A stretch of 64,000 nucleotides of DNA from Paenibacillus sp. L3-i20 (GTDB taxonomy: Bacteria > Bacillota > Bacilli > Paenibacillales > Paenibacillaceae): contig NZ_BQME02000002.1 in assembly GCF_022180385.2 (NCBI RefSeq), forward strand, positions 930,001 through 994,000, given 5' to 3'. Below the pieces are notes generated by a model. The model saw only the letters and a program-made list of their open reading frames with translations. It was not told the DNA's origin and made no database searches. This document shows, one piece after another, positions 35,706 through 44,672 of this stretch. The translations under genes and the position numbers were made by a program. Every line of letters starts with the position of its first letter. Position 1 is the stretch's first letter.

Positions 35706-36602
35706 TTACTGTGATTTAACCGTAACATTTACCCTGTTGCGTTGATCCAACGTATCTTTTACATAGTGTGCGATGTGCTGAGCTACATCGACGCCATGAA
35801 TTTTCCATGACTTCGCAAACTCAGGATTTTGATTCACTTCGCAAACAACATAACGCAACTGCTTATAGTCAAAAAATAAGTCTGCTCCATAAATGCCTTC
35901 GCCTAATACATCCACTAACCGTCTGCTAATCGTAGCAATTTCTTCATTAATTGCGATTGGCTCGATTTCTGCACCTAGATGCGTGTTTGTTTTCCAGTTG
36001 TCCGCAGAAACTCGGCGGAATGCGACAATTGGTTTGTTGCCTACGATGACAACTCGAATGTCATAGTCGCCTTTCTCCACATATTCCTGTACCAGAACAG
36101 GAAATGATTGATGAGAAGGATCTACGGATTCTCTTGCGGCGATCCAACCATCCAAACATTCTTTGCCTGTTATTCTAGCGATGCCTCTACCCCATGATGA
36201 TGTCGCAGGTTTAATGACGCAGATGTCTCCGAATGCCCGCAAAGCATCAAATAGCTTTGCGGGGGTGAAGGCAATTTTAAATTTGGGCTGAGGAACACCA
36301 TGTTTTTCAAATACGATCGCTTGATGGATTTTGTTCGTACAAATTGTAATCGCTTTGGTGCTATTTAACGTTTCAAGCCCTGCCAGCTCTAACAGATGTG
36401 ATCGATTAAGCGCATTTTTTTGAGAAAGGCATCGAATAAGTGCAAGTCCCTGGGACTCAGCATCAGATACGCCAAGCGGCAAATCCATTGAATCGAGATT
36501 TACTTGTACACGTATCCCGAGTTCGCCCAGCTGTTCAACAATACGTTGTTCTTCTTCTCGCAGCTTCGTGACACACAATAAGATAGAGCTATTCCTATCC
36601 AT
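35706..36602 (-). CDS. lysX: LysX-like ATP-grasp ligase (loads amino acid onto LysW)
   Basis: A 298-residue RimK/LysX-type ATP-grasp ligase. It has the ATP site CVIKPATSSWGRGIARI (about 135-152), LVQEYVEKGDYDIRVVIVG (about 173-191), the WKTNTHLGA segment (about 206) and the metal-binding VVCEVNQNPEF (about 262). In known pathways LysX/ArgX joins the amino group of aminoadipate or glutamate to the C-terminal glutamate of LysW. The gene starts nine bases after the lysW stop codon. Glutamate as substrate is inferred from the absence of aminoadipate-forming genes. Confidence 0.9.
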   Translation of the reverse strand: MDRNSSILLCVTKLREEEQRIVEQLGELGIRVQVNLDSMDLPLGVSDAESQGLALIRCLSQKNALNRSHLLELAGLETLNSTKAITICTNKIHQAIVFEKHGVPQPKFKIAFTPAKLFDALRAFGDICVIKPATSSWGRGIARITGKECLDGWIAARESVDPSHQSFPVLVQEYVEKGDYDIRVVIVGNKPIVAFRRVSADNWKTNTHLGAEIEPIAINEEIATISRRLVDVLGEGIYGADLFFDYKQLRYVVCEVNQNPEFAKSWKIHGVDVAQHIAHYVKDTLDQRNRVNVTVKSQ

Positions 36603-36611
36603 ATTCGCTAC

Positions 36612-36785
36612 CTACTCTCCCCAAGTTTCTTCTATCTCCGGAGCTAGAGCTATTGTGACAAGATTGGATTCAACTTGAACTTCATGTTCTTGCCCGCAAG
36701 AGTCGCATTCTACAATTTCACCTGTAGTCACTTTCTCTTCCACTTCAATGTCTGACTTGCATACAAGGCAACTTAAATCCGACAT
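36612..36785 (-). CDS. lysW: LysW-type amino-group carrier protein
   Basis: A 57-residue acidic protein. Two CxxC knuckles (CLVC at 6-9 and CDSC at 27-30) form the zinc-ribbon, and the C-terminus is EETWGE, matching the conserved E-x-WGE tail whose last glutamate carries the substrate as an isopeptide. It has many Glu and Asp and few basic residues, as expected for a carrier whose acidic face docks to basic enzymes. AGGAGGTG lies nine bases before the ATG. It is the first gene of the biosynthetic block, 62 bases after the ABC importer's binding-protein gene. It is too short for routine ORF calling. Confidence 0.93.
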   Translation of the reverse strand: MSDLSCLVCKSDIEVEEKVTTGEIVECDSCGQEHEVQVESNLVTIALAPEIEETWGE

Positions 36786-36847
36786 ATCCTTACACCTCCT
36801 GAAATTTGGTCAAACGATTTATTATAATGGAGAATCTCCCTTATAAC

Positions 36848-38512
36848 TTACTTAACGACTACATCCCATTGATTGACGTTGTTAAATGTTCCGATATTAA
36901 GCGGCTTACCAACTAGTACATTCTTCGAAACAACTTGCAAACGTTTCTCTGAATATACGGCTAACGTCGGAACTTCATCATGTAAAATTTGTTGCAATTG
37001 GTTGTAGATGATGTGTCGCTTAGCCTCATCGATTTCTACTTCACCTTTTTTGATGAGCTCATCGACCAGCGGGTTTTTGTACCTAATGACACTTTCAGGA
37101 TCATCACTTTTGTAAGTTGTAAAATAGAGGCTTGGCTCAATATAGTAATCTCTTGTGAAGATGGTAATATCATGTTCGCCCTTCTCGACTTTATCGATCA
37201 GCGTTGGGAAATCGAACTTCTGAACATCGATTTTGATCCCTACTGATTCAAGGTTTTGCACCAAAATGTCAGCTGCTTGCTCGCGTACCTTATTGCCTAC
37301 TGGAATAATAAAGGTTAGTTTGCGATTACTGTCCCAGCCGGCTTCCTTAAGCAGTTCCTTCGCTTTTTCTGGGTTGTATTCATATGGTTTAATATCTTTG
37401 TTAAAGTATGGATGAGAGCTTGGTACACCACCGTCAATAATTTCAGCCTGTCCCTTTAATAACTGATCCACAATAAGCTGACGATTTAATGCATATGCGA
37501 TTGCTTGACGAACCCGATTGTCAGGCAGCTTTTCAATGTTGAAAAACAGCTCGGCTGGTTCAGATGCTGTCGCTGACGTTACCGTTACATTGTCAAATCC
37601 GTTTACTTTGTCGTAATCTGTAATCGGTACAAGTCCAACCGGCAACGAATTTAATTGAACTTCACCCGTTTGCAGTTGTGCTACTAGATTAGCTGCAGGT
37701 AAAACTTTAATAAATATCGTGTCAATTTTCGGTACAACGAGATAATAATTTTCATTTTTTGTTACCTCGACAAACTGTCCTTGCTCATAGTTCGCATATT
37801 TATAAGCACCTATGGTTACAGCAGGTTTCTGAAAGTAAGGATTGGTAGAAAGCTGTTCGATGTTAGCATCTTTCAAAATATGTTCGGGTAAGAAGTTAAC
37901 TCTCACGCCAAATCGTTCATTAAAGATGAGCGGATCAATTGGTGATTTGGTCTTGATCTCAAAGGTAGTTGGATCAATAATAGTGAGCCCTTTAACTTCC
38001 GTTACTCCTTCATCAAGTTTGCCAAAGTCATTCACTCCCTCAATAAAGTTAAGCTGGAATGAAGTCTCCACTTTGGAGTGAAGTGCAACCTTTAAAGTGA
38101 ACGCAACATCAGCCGTCGTAAAAGGAGTTCCGTCGTTCCATTTCGCCCCTGCTTTTAGCTTGATTGTGTACGTTTGTTTATCTTTGGTTTCAATAGAATC
38201 AGCGAGCTTTGGTATAAACTGCGCCGTATCCGTTACATCTAGCAGAGAATCATTTAGAAGATTAATTGGTGCAAGTGAAGCGGAGCTGCCTTGGGTATTA
38301 ATTTGATTTAAAGTAACTGGAGCGTTAACGATCCCGATTGTTAGCGTTTTTTGGGCAGAATTTTTGCTGTTTGTAACAATTGGAGAAGGAGACTCCGATG
38401 CTACATTACTTGCTGCTGGCGTATTTGTACCGCTCTCTTTACTGCATGCAGATAGAAGTAATAGTACGATCGTAGATAAAATAATTGCTTTAAACCTAAT
38501 ATGATTCTTCAT
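36848..38512 (-). CDS. family 5 extracellular solute-binding lipoprotein (Opp/Dpp type)
   Basis: A 554-residue lipoprotein. The signal peptide ends LLSAC (Cys about 23) and is followed by a Ser/Pro/Asn-rich linker. The SBP_bac_5 fold shows LTIGIVNAPVTLN, KWNDGTPFTTADVAFTL (about 120-136), VRQAIAYALNRQLIVDQL (about 335-352) and YNPEKAKELLKEAGW (about 380). It captures peptides, opines or metal chelates for the membrane complex encoded by the four genes before it. It is the last importer gene and reads directly into lysW. Confidence 0.9.
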   Translation of the reverse strand: MKNHIRFKAIILSTIVLLLLSACSKESGTNTPAASNVASESPSPIVTNSKNSAQKTLTIGIVNAPVTLNQINTQGSSASLAPINLLNDSLLDVTDTAQFIPKLADSIETKDKQTYTIKLKAGAKWNDGTPFTTADVAFTLKVALHSKVETSFQLNFIEGVNDFGKLDEGVTEVKGLTIIDPTTFEIKTKSPIDPLIFNERFGVRVNFLPEHILKDANIEQLSTNPYFQKPAVTIGAYKYANYEQGQFVEVTKNENYYLVVPKIDTIFIKVLPAANLVAQLQTGEVQLNSLPVGLVPITDYDKVNGFDNVTVTSATASEPAELFFNIEKLPDNRVRQAIAYALNRQLIVDQLLKGQAEIIDGGVPSSHPYFNKDIKPYEYNPEKAKELLKEAGWDSNRKLTFIIPVGNKVREQAADILVQNLESVGIKIDVQKFDFPTLIDKVEKGEHDITIFTRDYYIEPSLYFTTYKSDDPESVIRYKNPLVDELIKKGEVEIDEAKRHIIYNQLQQILHDEVPTLAVYSEKRLQVVSKNVLVGKPLNIGTFNNVNQWDVVVK

Positions 38513-38565
38513 TGGTTTCTCTCCCTTAGTTCATCTCTCTATAAGTAAAAGCAAATAACGGCTTA

Positions 38566-39489
38566 TTAAGATTGCCTCGTATTTAAAGCATCTCGAAGCC
38601 CATCTCCAACAAAGTTGATTGCAAGAACAGTTAAAAGAATAATAAGACCCGCAGGCATCCATAACCATTGCTGCTCCGTCAGTACAGTAAGTGATTGAGC
38701 ATCATGCAGCATGTTTCCTAAGCTCGCTTGTGGAGATTTAACTCCCATACCCAAGAAACTAAGACCTGCTTCACTAAGAATGGTACCGGCAATGCCAAAA
38801 GTTGCGTTTACGATGATAGGACCTAATGCATTCGGCAATATGTGGCGTAACAGAATGCGCGGGGTACTGTACCCAAGTGCAATACCAGCTCGGACATAAT
38901 CTAGGCTCTTCAAAGATAGAAGACTACCTCTCACTAACATCGCAATCGTCGGCCATTTGAATAGAGCGAGTACGATCATAATTGTACTGACGTTAGCGCC
39001 AAGCATACTGATAATGACCAGAACGACCATCATATACGGAAAGCTAAGGAATATATCAGTCAGACGCATCAGAATCATATCGATCCATTTGCCATAATAA
39101 CCAGCTAGCATTCCGACGAATGTACCAAATGTCACATATATTGCGACAGTCGTAAATCCAATGAACAAGGAAACTCTCGTCCCGTAAATCAACCGACTTA
39201 ATACGTCCCGTCCTACTTGATCTGTACCTAGCCAATGTGCAAAAGAAGGTGGTGCGCCGAAGGCATTTGTCACTTCATTTGGACTATATGGTACAAGCCA
39301 CGGGGCAAAGAGTCCGATAATAAGCAGCAGTAAAGTCGTCACGAGCCCCCATACAGCAAGCTTATGTTTGAAAAATTTACGTCTAATTTGTCTCACATAA
39401 CTCTCGATTTCGTTAGACGCTCGCCCCTCTTCTGTTCTATTTTCAGGGACGAACTGGTTCCTCTTCCATTGAACCTCTGTAGAAGACAT
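38566..39489 (-). CDS. Opp/Dpp-type ABC permease, C subunit
   Basis: A 307-residue inner-membrane permease with a cytoplasmic N-terminal extension, then six helices. The OppC N-terminal region FFKHKLAVWGLVTTLLLL and the periplasmic HWLGTDQVGRDVLSRLIYGTR are diagnostic, and the EAA loop that contacts the ATPases is YVRAGIALGYSTPRILLRHI (about 200-220). It forms the translocation pore with the B subunit encoded just upstream. Confidence 0.92.
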   Translation of the reverse strand: MSSTEVQWKRNQFVPENRTEEGRASNEIESYVRQIRRKFFKHKLAVWGLVTTLLLLIIGLFAPWLVPYSPNEVTNAFGAPPSFAHWLGTDQVGRDVLSRLIYGTRVSLFIGFTTVAIYVTFGTFVGMLAGYYGKWIDMILMRLTDIFLSFPYMMVVLVIISMLGANVSTIMIVLALFKWPTIAMLVRGSLLSLKSLDYVRAGIALGYSTPRILLRHILPNALGPIIVNATFGIAGTILSEAGLSFLGMGVKSPQASLGNMLHDAQSLTVLTEQQWLWMPAGLIILLTVLAINFVGDGLRDALNTRQS

Positions 39490-39504
39490 GATCTTGCCCC
39501 TTCA

Positions 39505-40455
39505 TCAGCCATATTTGATACGTGGATCGGCCATTGCATATAAAATATCAGAAAATAAATTCGTAGATAGAACGACGCATGCAGCTACTAAATTTAACCC
39601 CATTAATATTGGGTAATCTCTAGCTAATATAGCTTCCATCGTTAATTGTCCAATACCAGGCCATTGAAACACCTGCTCAATAATGATACTGCCGCCAAGC
39701 AACAATGGAATTTCTGCACCGATAACAGTAATAATGGGTATTAATGCATTTCGAAGCGCATGCTTGTTCGTTACGACAAACTCAGAAAGTCCCTTCGCTC
39801 TTGCTGTACGTAAATAATCTTGCTCAAGTACATCCAGCATACTGGCTCGCACATAACGCACTTTTTTCCCCGCAATAGTGATCCCGAGTACAGTGACTGG
39901 GAGAATCATATGGACAATGATATCCAGTGAGCCTCCACTACCTCCTAGCGTTGACATCCCACCAGTTGGAAGCCACTTCAGACCAATGGCTACGATGTAA
40001 ATTAAGCCGAGTCCCAAAAAAAATGGTGGAATTGAAGTCCCGAGAAAGGATAAGCCTGTCAACATATAATCCAGCTTCGAATTTTGTTTAACGGCACTAA
40101 TTACTCCGATTGGAATCGCAATTATTATGCCAACGAATAATGACGAGGAAGCTAGTAGTAATGTAGGACCAATGCGTTCACTAATTAATTGTGATACTGG
40201 TGCGAAGCTGCTGAATGAATAACCAAGATCCCCTCTTATGATGCCTCCTAGCCATTTGGCATATTGCACATATAACGGATCATTTAGACCAAGCATTTCC
40301 CGCTTCAGTTCTAACATTTCTTTTGGGATATTTGGATTGATCAGCATATCTACTGGATTACCAGGAGCCATATTCATGATGAGAAAGCTTAGTATCGTTA
40401 TGCCCAAAAAGACAGGAAAGGCAATGAGCAATCTTCGTATAATGTAATTGCCCAT
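39505..40455 (-). CDS. Opp/Dpp-type ABC permease, B subunit
   Basis: A 316-residue permease with six helices. MGNYIIRRLLIAFPVFLGIT at the N-terminus, GDLGYSFSSFAPVSQLI (about 95-110) and the EAA-type loop DYLRTARAKGLSEFVVTNKH (about 218-238) are typical of OppB/DppB. ATG 40455 lies eight bases after AAGGAAG; an upstream GTG at 40464 is less likely. Confidence 0.92.
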   Translation of the reverse strand: MGNYIIRRLLIAFPVFLGITILSFLIMNMAPGNPVDMLINPNIPKEMLELKREMLGLNDPLYVQYAKWLGGIIRGDLGYSFSSFAPVSQLISERIGPTLLLASSSLFVGIIIAIPIGVISAVKQNSKLDYMLTGLSFLGTSIPPFFLGLGLIYIVAIGLKWLPTGGMSTLGGSGGSLDIIVHMILPVTVLGITIAGKKVRYVRASMLDVLEQDYLRTARAKGLSEFVVTNKHALRNALIPIITVIGAEIPLLLGGSIIIEQVFQWPGIGQLTMEAILARDYPILMGLNLVAACVVLSTNLFSDILYAMADPRIKYG

Positions 40456-40483
40456 CGAAGCCACTTCCTTTCTATTAAGAGAT

Positions 40484-41485
40484 TTATGTCAGTGGATAAT
40501 GACAAGCTACTCCATGCTGGTTTGTTGTTAAGACAGGTTCTTCCTTTTGACATCGTTCCTGAACATAAGGACAACGTGTGTGGAACCGACAGCCATGCGG
40601 CGGATTAGCTGGACTAGGGACATCGCCTTGGATTACAAGCTTCTTTAACTTGCGAAGTGTGGGGTCAGGTTGTGGATAGGCTTGTAATAATAGTTTCGTA
40701 TAAGGATGCTTCGGCCTGCGGAACAATTCTTCAGTGGGAGCAAGCTCCACAATTTTACCTAAATACATAACGGCTATTCGAGTACTGATTTGCTTCACTG
40801 CTCCAATGCCATGAGCGATGAATAGATACGTAAGCTTTAGTTCTTCCTGCAAATCTTGAAGTAAATTGAGAATTTGTGCTTGAATGGACACGTCGAGTGC
40901 AGAAACTGGTTCATCGCATACGATTAGTTTCGGTCGAAATGATATAGCTCTGGCGATACCGATTCGTTGACGTTGCCCACCTGAAAATTCATGTGGATAT
41001 CGATCACGTGCTGTGCGGGGCAGGCCGACTAAATGAAGTAATTGCTCGACCTCTTTTTGTACTTCACTTCGTTTCACAAGGTTATGAACGAGCAGCGGTT
41101 CTGCAAGAGCATCGTATATTCTTATTTTGGGGTTTAATGACGCATATGGGTCCTGAAAGATCATTTGGATTTGTGTGCGAACAGCCTTTAATTGTCTCTG
41201 TGAATAGTGTGTGATGTCTTGATTCTGGAACAAGATACGACCAGAGTTTGACTCTTCCAATCTTACGATGGAACGACCAAGAGTCGACTTGCCGCATCCG
41301 GATTCACCTACTAGACCGACAGTTTCACCTTCATACAATTGGAGATTTACATCATCAACTGCCCTGATGAATCCTGCAGCTTTTGAAAAAACACCTCTTT
41401 GAATGGGGTAATATGTTTTTAATCCTTCAACTTGTAAAAGTGGCTGCTTCGTGAATCGTTTATCTATTAATTCAAGCACCGTCAT
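40484..41485 (-). CDS. Opp/Dpp-type ABC ATPase, F subunit
   Basis: A 333-residue ATPase with Walker A GESGCGKS (about 60), Q-loop QMIFQDPYASLNPK, signature FSGGQRQRIGIARA (about 165) and Walker B KLIVCDEPVSALDVS. It ends with the oligopeptide-transporter C-terminal domain (GCRFHTRCPYVQERC), whose cysteines can bind an iron-sulfur cluster or zinc. It starts with an ATGA overlap with the D subunit gene. Confidence 0.93.
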   Translation of the reverse strand: MTVLELIDKRFTKQPLLQVEGLKTYYPIQRGVFSKAAGFIRAVDDVNLQLYEGETVGLVGESGCGKSTLGRSIVRLEESNSGRILFQNQDITHYSQRQLKAVRTQIQMIFQDPYASLNPKIRIYDALAEPLLVHNLVKRSEVQKEVEQLLHLVGLPRTARDRYPHEFSGGQRQRIGIARAISFRPKLIVCDEPVSALDVSIQAQILNLLQDLQEELKLTYLFIAHGIGAVKQISTRIAVMYLGKIVELAPTEELFRRPKHPYTKLLLQAYPQPDPTLRKLKKLVIQGDVPSPANPPHGCRFHTRCPYVQERCQKEEPVLTTNQHGVACHYPLT

Positions 41486-42492
41486 ACAATTGCCTCCAGC
41501 GCTTGTTCTTGAATTGCTGATTCGGATACTTCAGGAAGCCAGCAACGCACCTGATGTTCACCACCAGCAGATATAAGCTTAGGCTGGTCTTGCTTGCAAC
41601 GTTCTGTCGCATAGGAGCAGCGTGGGTGAAATCGGCATCCAGCGGGCATTTGCTGCATGGATGGTACTGCCCCCGGAATAGCATGTAATCTTTCACTGCT
41701 ATACTGATCAAGTCGAGGGATTGATCTCATTAAGCCTTGCGTATAGGGATGTTTTGGTGCTCGGAAAAGATCGTAAACATTAGCCCTTTCTACAACTTGC
41801 CCTGCATACATGACGATAACTTGATCTGCCATTTCTGCGACTACACCAAGATCATGAGTAACTAGTAAGATGGCAGCACCACTCTCTTCTTGAAGCTGCT
41901 TCATCAATTGCAAGATTTGGGCTTGGATCGTCACATCTAACGCAGTTGTCGGCTCATCGGCAATTAGCAGTTTAGGTGTACATGCCAATGCCATAGCGAT
42001 CATAACTCGTTGGCGCATGCCGCCAGATAATGCATGAGCATATTCCTTTGCAATGGCTTCTGGTCTTGGAATGCCTACCTTTTTCAGCATGTCTATAGCA
42101 ATCGGTTTCGCTTCTTTGCGCGATTTGTTTAGATGGAGACGAACGGACTCTTCTATCTGCTCGCCGATTGGAATAACAGGATTGAGTGACGTCATCGGCT
42201 CTTGAAATATCATCGAGATTTCGCTGCCTCGCAGTCTGCGAAGTTGTTCATCAGAGCTAGTCGTAAGCGTGGAGCCGTTAAAACGTATTTCTCCCCGAGT
42301 GAGGGAACCGCTGGCTCCTAGCAAACCCATGATGGATAGAGAAGTTACACTTTTCCCGCAGCCGGATTCACCTACAATCGCAATCGTTTCTCCTTCACCG
42401 ACTTCAAAGCTAACCTCATCAACGGAAATGAGTTCTCCATTTTCAGTACGAAAGGCTATTTGGACATGATCTACTTCGAGTAGTTGCCCCAT
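41482..42492 (-). CDS. Opp/Dpp-type ABC ATPase, D subunit
   Basis: A 336-residue ATPase and first gene of the importer operon. It has Walker A GESGCGKS (about 38), the Q-loop in [13 protein letters not shown], signature [14 protein letters not shown] (about 153) and Walker [15 protein letters not shown], with the C-terminal [26 protein letters not shown] precedes the ATG. The 254-base region upstream carries an imperfect terminator of the sulfur operon and two motifs shared with the tcy promoter. Confidence 0.93.
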   Translation of the reverse strand: MGQLLEVDHVQIAFRTENGELISVDEVSFEVGEGETIAIVGESGCGKSVTSLSIMGLLGASGSLTRGEIRFNGSTLTTSSDEQLRRLRGSEISMIFQEPMTSLNPVIPIGEQIEESVRLHLNKSRKEAKPIAIDMLKKVGIPRPEAIAKEYAHALSGGMRQRVMIAMALACTPKLLIADEPTTALDVTIQAQILQLMKQLQEESGAAILLVTHDLGVVAEMADQVIVMYAGQVVERANVYDLFRAPKHPYTQGLMRSIPRLDQYSSERLHAIPGAVPSMQQMPAGCRFHPRCSYATERCKQDQPKLISAGGEHQVRCWLPEVSESAIQEQALEAIV

Positions 42493-42544
42493 TCTCCCTC
42501 ACCTACTTTCAATTGGGGTGTAATTCATAAAATGATAAACCCTC

Positions 42545-42555
42545 ATAATTCCTAC
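42545..42555 (-). promoter_or_regulatory. CymR-like box upstream of the importer operon
   Basis: Minus-strand GTAGGAATTAT, identical to the 11-mer at 50567-50577 in front of the tcy operon and one base different from 51680-51690 in front of the LysR gene. The core GGAATT resembles the CymR operator of Bacillus and Staphylococcus. Confidence 0.5.
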
Positions 42556-42601
42556 CTGTTTAATAAGATTTAACTAATTTCAGCATACATGACTCTTTGA
42601 C

Positions 42602-42637
42602 ATTTGAATAATAGATTAAATCTATTTGATAATAGAT
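42602..42637 (-). promoter_or_regulatory. direct repeats and LysR-type box upstream of the importer operon
   Basis: ATTTGAATAATAGAT (42602-42616) and ATTTGATAATAGAT (42624-42637) are direct repeats 22 bases apart, two helical turns, around the palindrome AGATTAAATCT. The minus-strand segment CTATTATCAAATAGATT (42619-42635) matches 14 of 17 bases of the segment at 50634-50650 just before the tcy promoter. This suggests a common activator. Confidence 0.5.
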
Positions 42638-42664
42638 AAATTGGGCTATATCTGATCCATATGA

Positions 42665-42720
42665 TAGAAAAGCCGCATTTCTTATATCCTCCAATGGATA
42701 GATATAGGAGCAGCGACTTT
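42665..42720 (-). terminator. imperfect terminator of the sulfur operon
   Basis: AAAGCCGC (42669-42676) and GCGACTTT (42713-42720) form the outer stem with one wobble pair, and CTATATC with GATATA an inner one. The minus-strand exit has a short T run. Read-through into the importer operon is possible. Confidence 0.5.
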
Positions 42721-42746
42721 AGAAGGTACTTGAAGTTACTTATTCG

Positions 42747-44075
42747 TTAACTGTGCTGATTAACAGCTGTAAATCGGTTTGCTGGTACTGGCAGTCCTAA
42801 ATTACCACGAAGTGTATCCGATTCGTATTCTGATCGATAAATGCCGCGTTCCTGTAGAATTGGCACAACTAGCTCAACAAAATCGTTAAGTGCGCTCGGA
42901 AGTGGTGCATGGATTATAAATCCATCAGCCGCTTCTTCCTCATGCCACTGCTCAATAAGATTAGCGATACGTTCAGGTGTACCGATGAATTGACTTTTTG
43001 GTGCGGCAGAATGAAGCGCCACTTGGCGCAATGTAAGATTTTGTTCCTTAGCCGTCTTCTTAATTTTGTCCGTATTTCCACGGAAACTGTTGCTTCCAAT
43101 ATCGCCAAGTTCGGGGAACGGCTCATCAAGCGGGTATTGTGTGAAGTCATGGTGATCAAAAAAACGGCCAAGATATTGCAGCGCAATATCGATGCTGATC
43201 AGCTTTGTAAGCTCTGCAAATTTGGCATCTGCTTCTTCTTGCGTTTTTCCGATGATCGGACTTATACCAGGGAGAATGACGATATCATCTCGTGATCGTC
43301 CTAATGCTGCAGCACGATATTTGACATCCTTGTAGAAGAGCTTTGCTTCTTCGATATTTTCGTGTCCTGTGAACACAGCGTCAGCACTTCTTGCGGCAAG
43401 GTTTCGTCCGCTTTCAGAAGAGCCAGCTTGAAACACAACCGGCTGACCTTGTTTTGAGCGAGCGATGTTAAGCGGCCCTTCTACTGAGAAGTATTTGCCC
43501 TTATGATTAATGCGATGTAATTTATTCGGGTCAAAAAACACACCCGTTTCTTTGTTACGAACAAAGGCATCATCTTCCCATGAATCCCAAAGACCGCGCA
43601 CAACATCAAGATGTTCTTCCGCAATTTTGTAGCGCTCGTCATGAGTTGGATGCTCAGATTTGCTAAAGTTTTTGGCTGATCCTTCAAGTGGTGATGTAAC
43701 GACGTTCCAACCTGCACGTCCTCCGCTAATATTGTCAATTGATCCGAATTGTCTGGCAACGGTGAACGGCTCGCTATAGGAGCTAGACAACGTACCGACG
43801 AGACCGATGTTTGTTGTGACAGCCGCAAGAGCGGACAATATCGTAATGGGCTCGAATCGGTTCAAGAAATGCGGAATTGACTTTTCATTGATAAATAATC
43901 CGTCGGCAATAAAAACAAGATCGAATTTCCCTTTTTCTGCCGTCAAAGCTTGCTCCTTATAAAAGGGTAAGCTGACACTCGCATCAACTGGAACCTCTGG
44001 ATGCCGCCATGCCGTTACATTTCCTCCTACACCATGAATCAAAACGCCAAACTTGACCTGTTTTCGTTTACTCAT
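42747..44075 (-). CDS. cmoJ: NtaA/SnaA/DszA-family flavin monooxygenase (YtnJ/CmoJ-like)
   Basis: A 442-residue bacterial-luciferase-like FMNH2-dependent monooxygenase of the nitrilotriacetate/dibenzothiophene group. Typical segments are [12 protein letters not shown] (about 52), [11 protein letters not shown] (about 140), [19 protein letters not shown] (about 198-216) and [15 protein letters not shown] (about 363). In Bacillus the equivalent protein oxidatively opens N-acetylated S-alkylated cysteines such as S-(2-succino)cysteine. The setting with acetyltransferase, deacetylase and cystine-type transporter supports that role. It is the last gene of the sulfur operon. Confidence 0.83.
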   Translation of the reverse strand: MSKRKQVKFGVLIHGVGGNVTAWRHPEVPVDASVSLPFYKEQALTAEKGKFDLVFIADGLFINEKSIPHFLNRFEPITILSALAAVTTNIGLVGTLSSSYSEPFTVARQFGSIDNISGGRAGWNVVTSPLEGSAKNFSKSEHPTHDERYKIAEEHLDVVRGLWDSWEDDAFVRNKETGVFFDPNKLHRINHKGKYFSVEGPLNIARSKQGQPVVFQAGSSESGRNLAARSADAVFTGHENIEEAKLFYKDVKYRAAALGRSRDDIVILPGISPIIGKTQEEADAKFAELTKLISIDIALQYLGRFFDHHDFTQYPLDEPFPELGDIGSNSFRGNTDKIKKTAKEQNLTLRQVALHSAAPKSQFIGTPERIANLIEQWHEEEAADGFIIHAPLPSALNDFVELVVPILQERGIYRSEYESDTLRGNLGLPVPANRFTAVNQHS

Positions 44076-44109
44076 CGTTAACCTCCTCCAGTGACATTTT
44101 CATCAAAGA

Positions 44110-44649
44110 TTACGTCGCATGCAATAATGTAGTCTTTTTTAAAAGTAATCGATAGCTAAAAACTACTGCATCTTCCTTGATTAGATCCTTGTCTTGTGCT
44201 CGTTCGAACCCTAATCGCTCATAAAGCTTAATAGCAGAAGCCATAACATCGGTAGTATGGAGATGGAGTGTGTCAGATCCCCAATCAAGTGACCAAGTGG
44301 CACTTGCGCGGATTAACTCCGTTGCTACTCCAAGCCCTCGAACATTTTGCTTAACTCCGAGAAGACGCATAATTGGAGTGTTAATATTTAATTCCGAAAC
44401 GCCATAGGCAGCTTCGGACGAATCATAAAGAAAGACGCTTCCAACAATTTCACCATTAAGCTCAGCAATGATCCGAGCTTTTACTTTAGGATTAGTAACT
44501 GAGGCTTCAATGTTATCTTTGTATTGCTCCCACTTTTCCTTCGGATACAGAAACTCATATTGGGCATAAGCATTAAGAAGTACATCTTTTATCTGCTCGA
44601 GATCTGTCTCTTCTGCATCACGAACTTTGATTGCGATACCCGCCATCAT
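44110..44649 (-). CDS. snaA: GNAT N-acetyltransferase (SnaA/YtmI-like)
   Basis: A 179-residue GNAT acetyltransferase. The acetyl-CoA pyrophosphate loop is in VKQNVRGLGVATELIRAS (about 115-132; consensus RxxGxG/A), preceded by MRLLGV, and the C-terminal SAIKLYERLGFERA is the family's final helix-strand. In the Bacillus ytm operon the first enzyme acetylates the amino group of modified cysteine before oxidation. The same place in the pathway is inferred. Confidence 0.78.
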   Translation of the reverse strand: MMAGIAIKVRDAEETDLEQIKDVLLNAYAQYEFLYPKEKWEQYKDNIEASVTNPKVKARIIAELNGEIVGSVFLYDSSEAAYGVSELNINTPIMRLLGVKQNVRGLGVATELIRASATWSLDWGSDTLHLHTTDVMASAIKLYERLGFERAQDKDLIKEDAVVFSYRLLLKKTTLLHAT

Positions 44650-44672
44650 TAACGCCCCTTCCTTTAAAGTGA

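Noticed and set aside
25943..36785. Primary lysine or arginine biosynthesis through LysW
   Set aside because: There is no homoaconitase, homocitrate synthase, LysJ/ArgD-type aminotransferase or ornithine-stage gene. Transketolase, DegT proteins, exporter and peptide ligase do not belong to either pathway.
36821..36849. A dedicated promoter directly before lysW
   Set aside because: A TATAAT is present at 36821-36826, but no acceptable -35 lies 16-19 bases upstream, so read-through from the importer genes is more likely.
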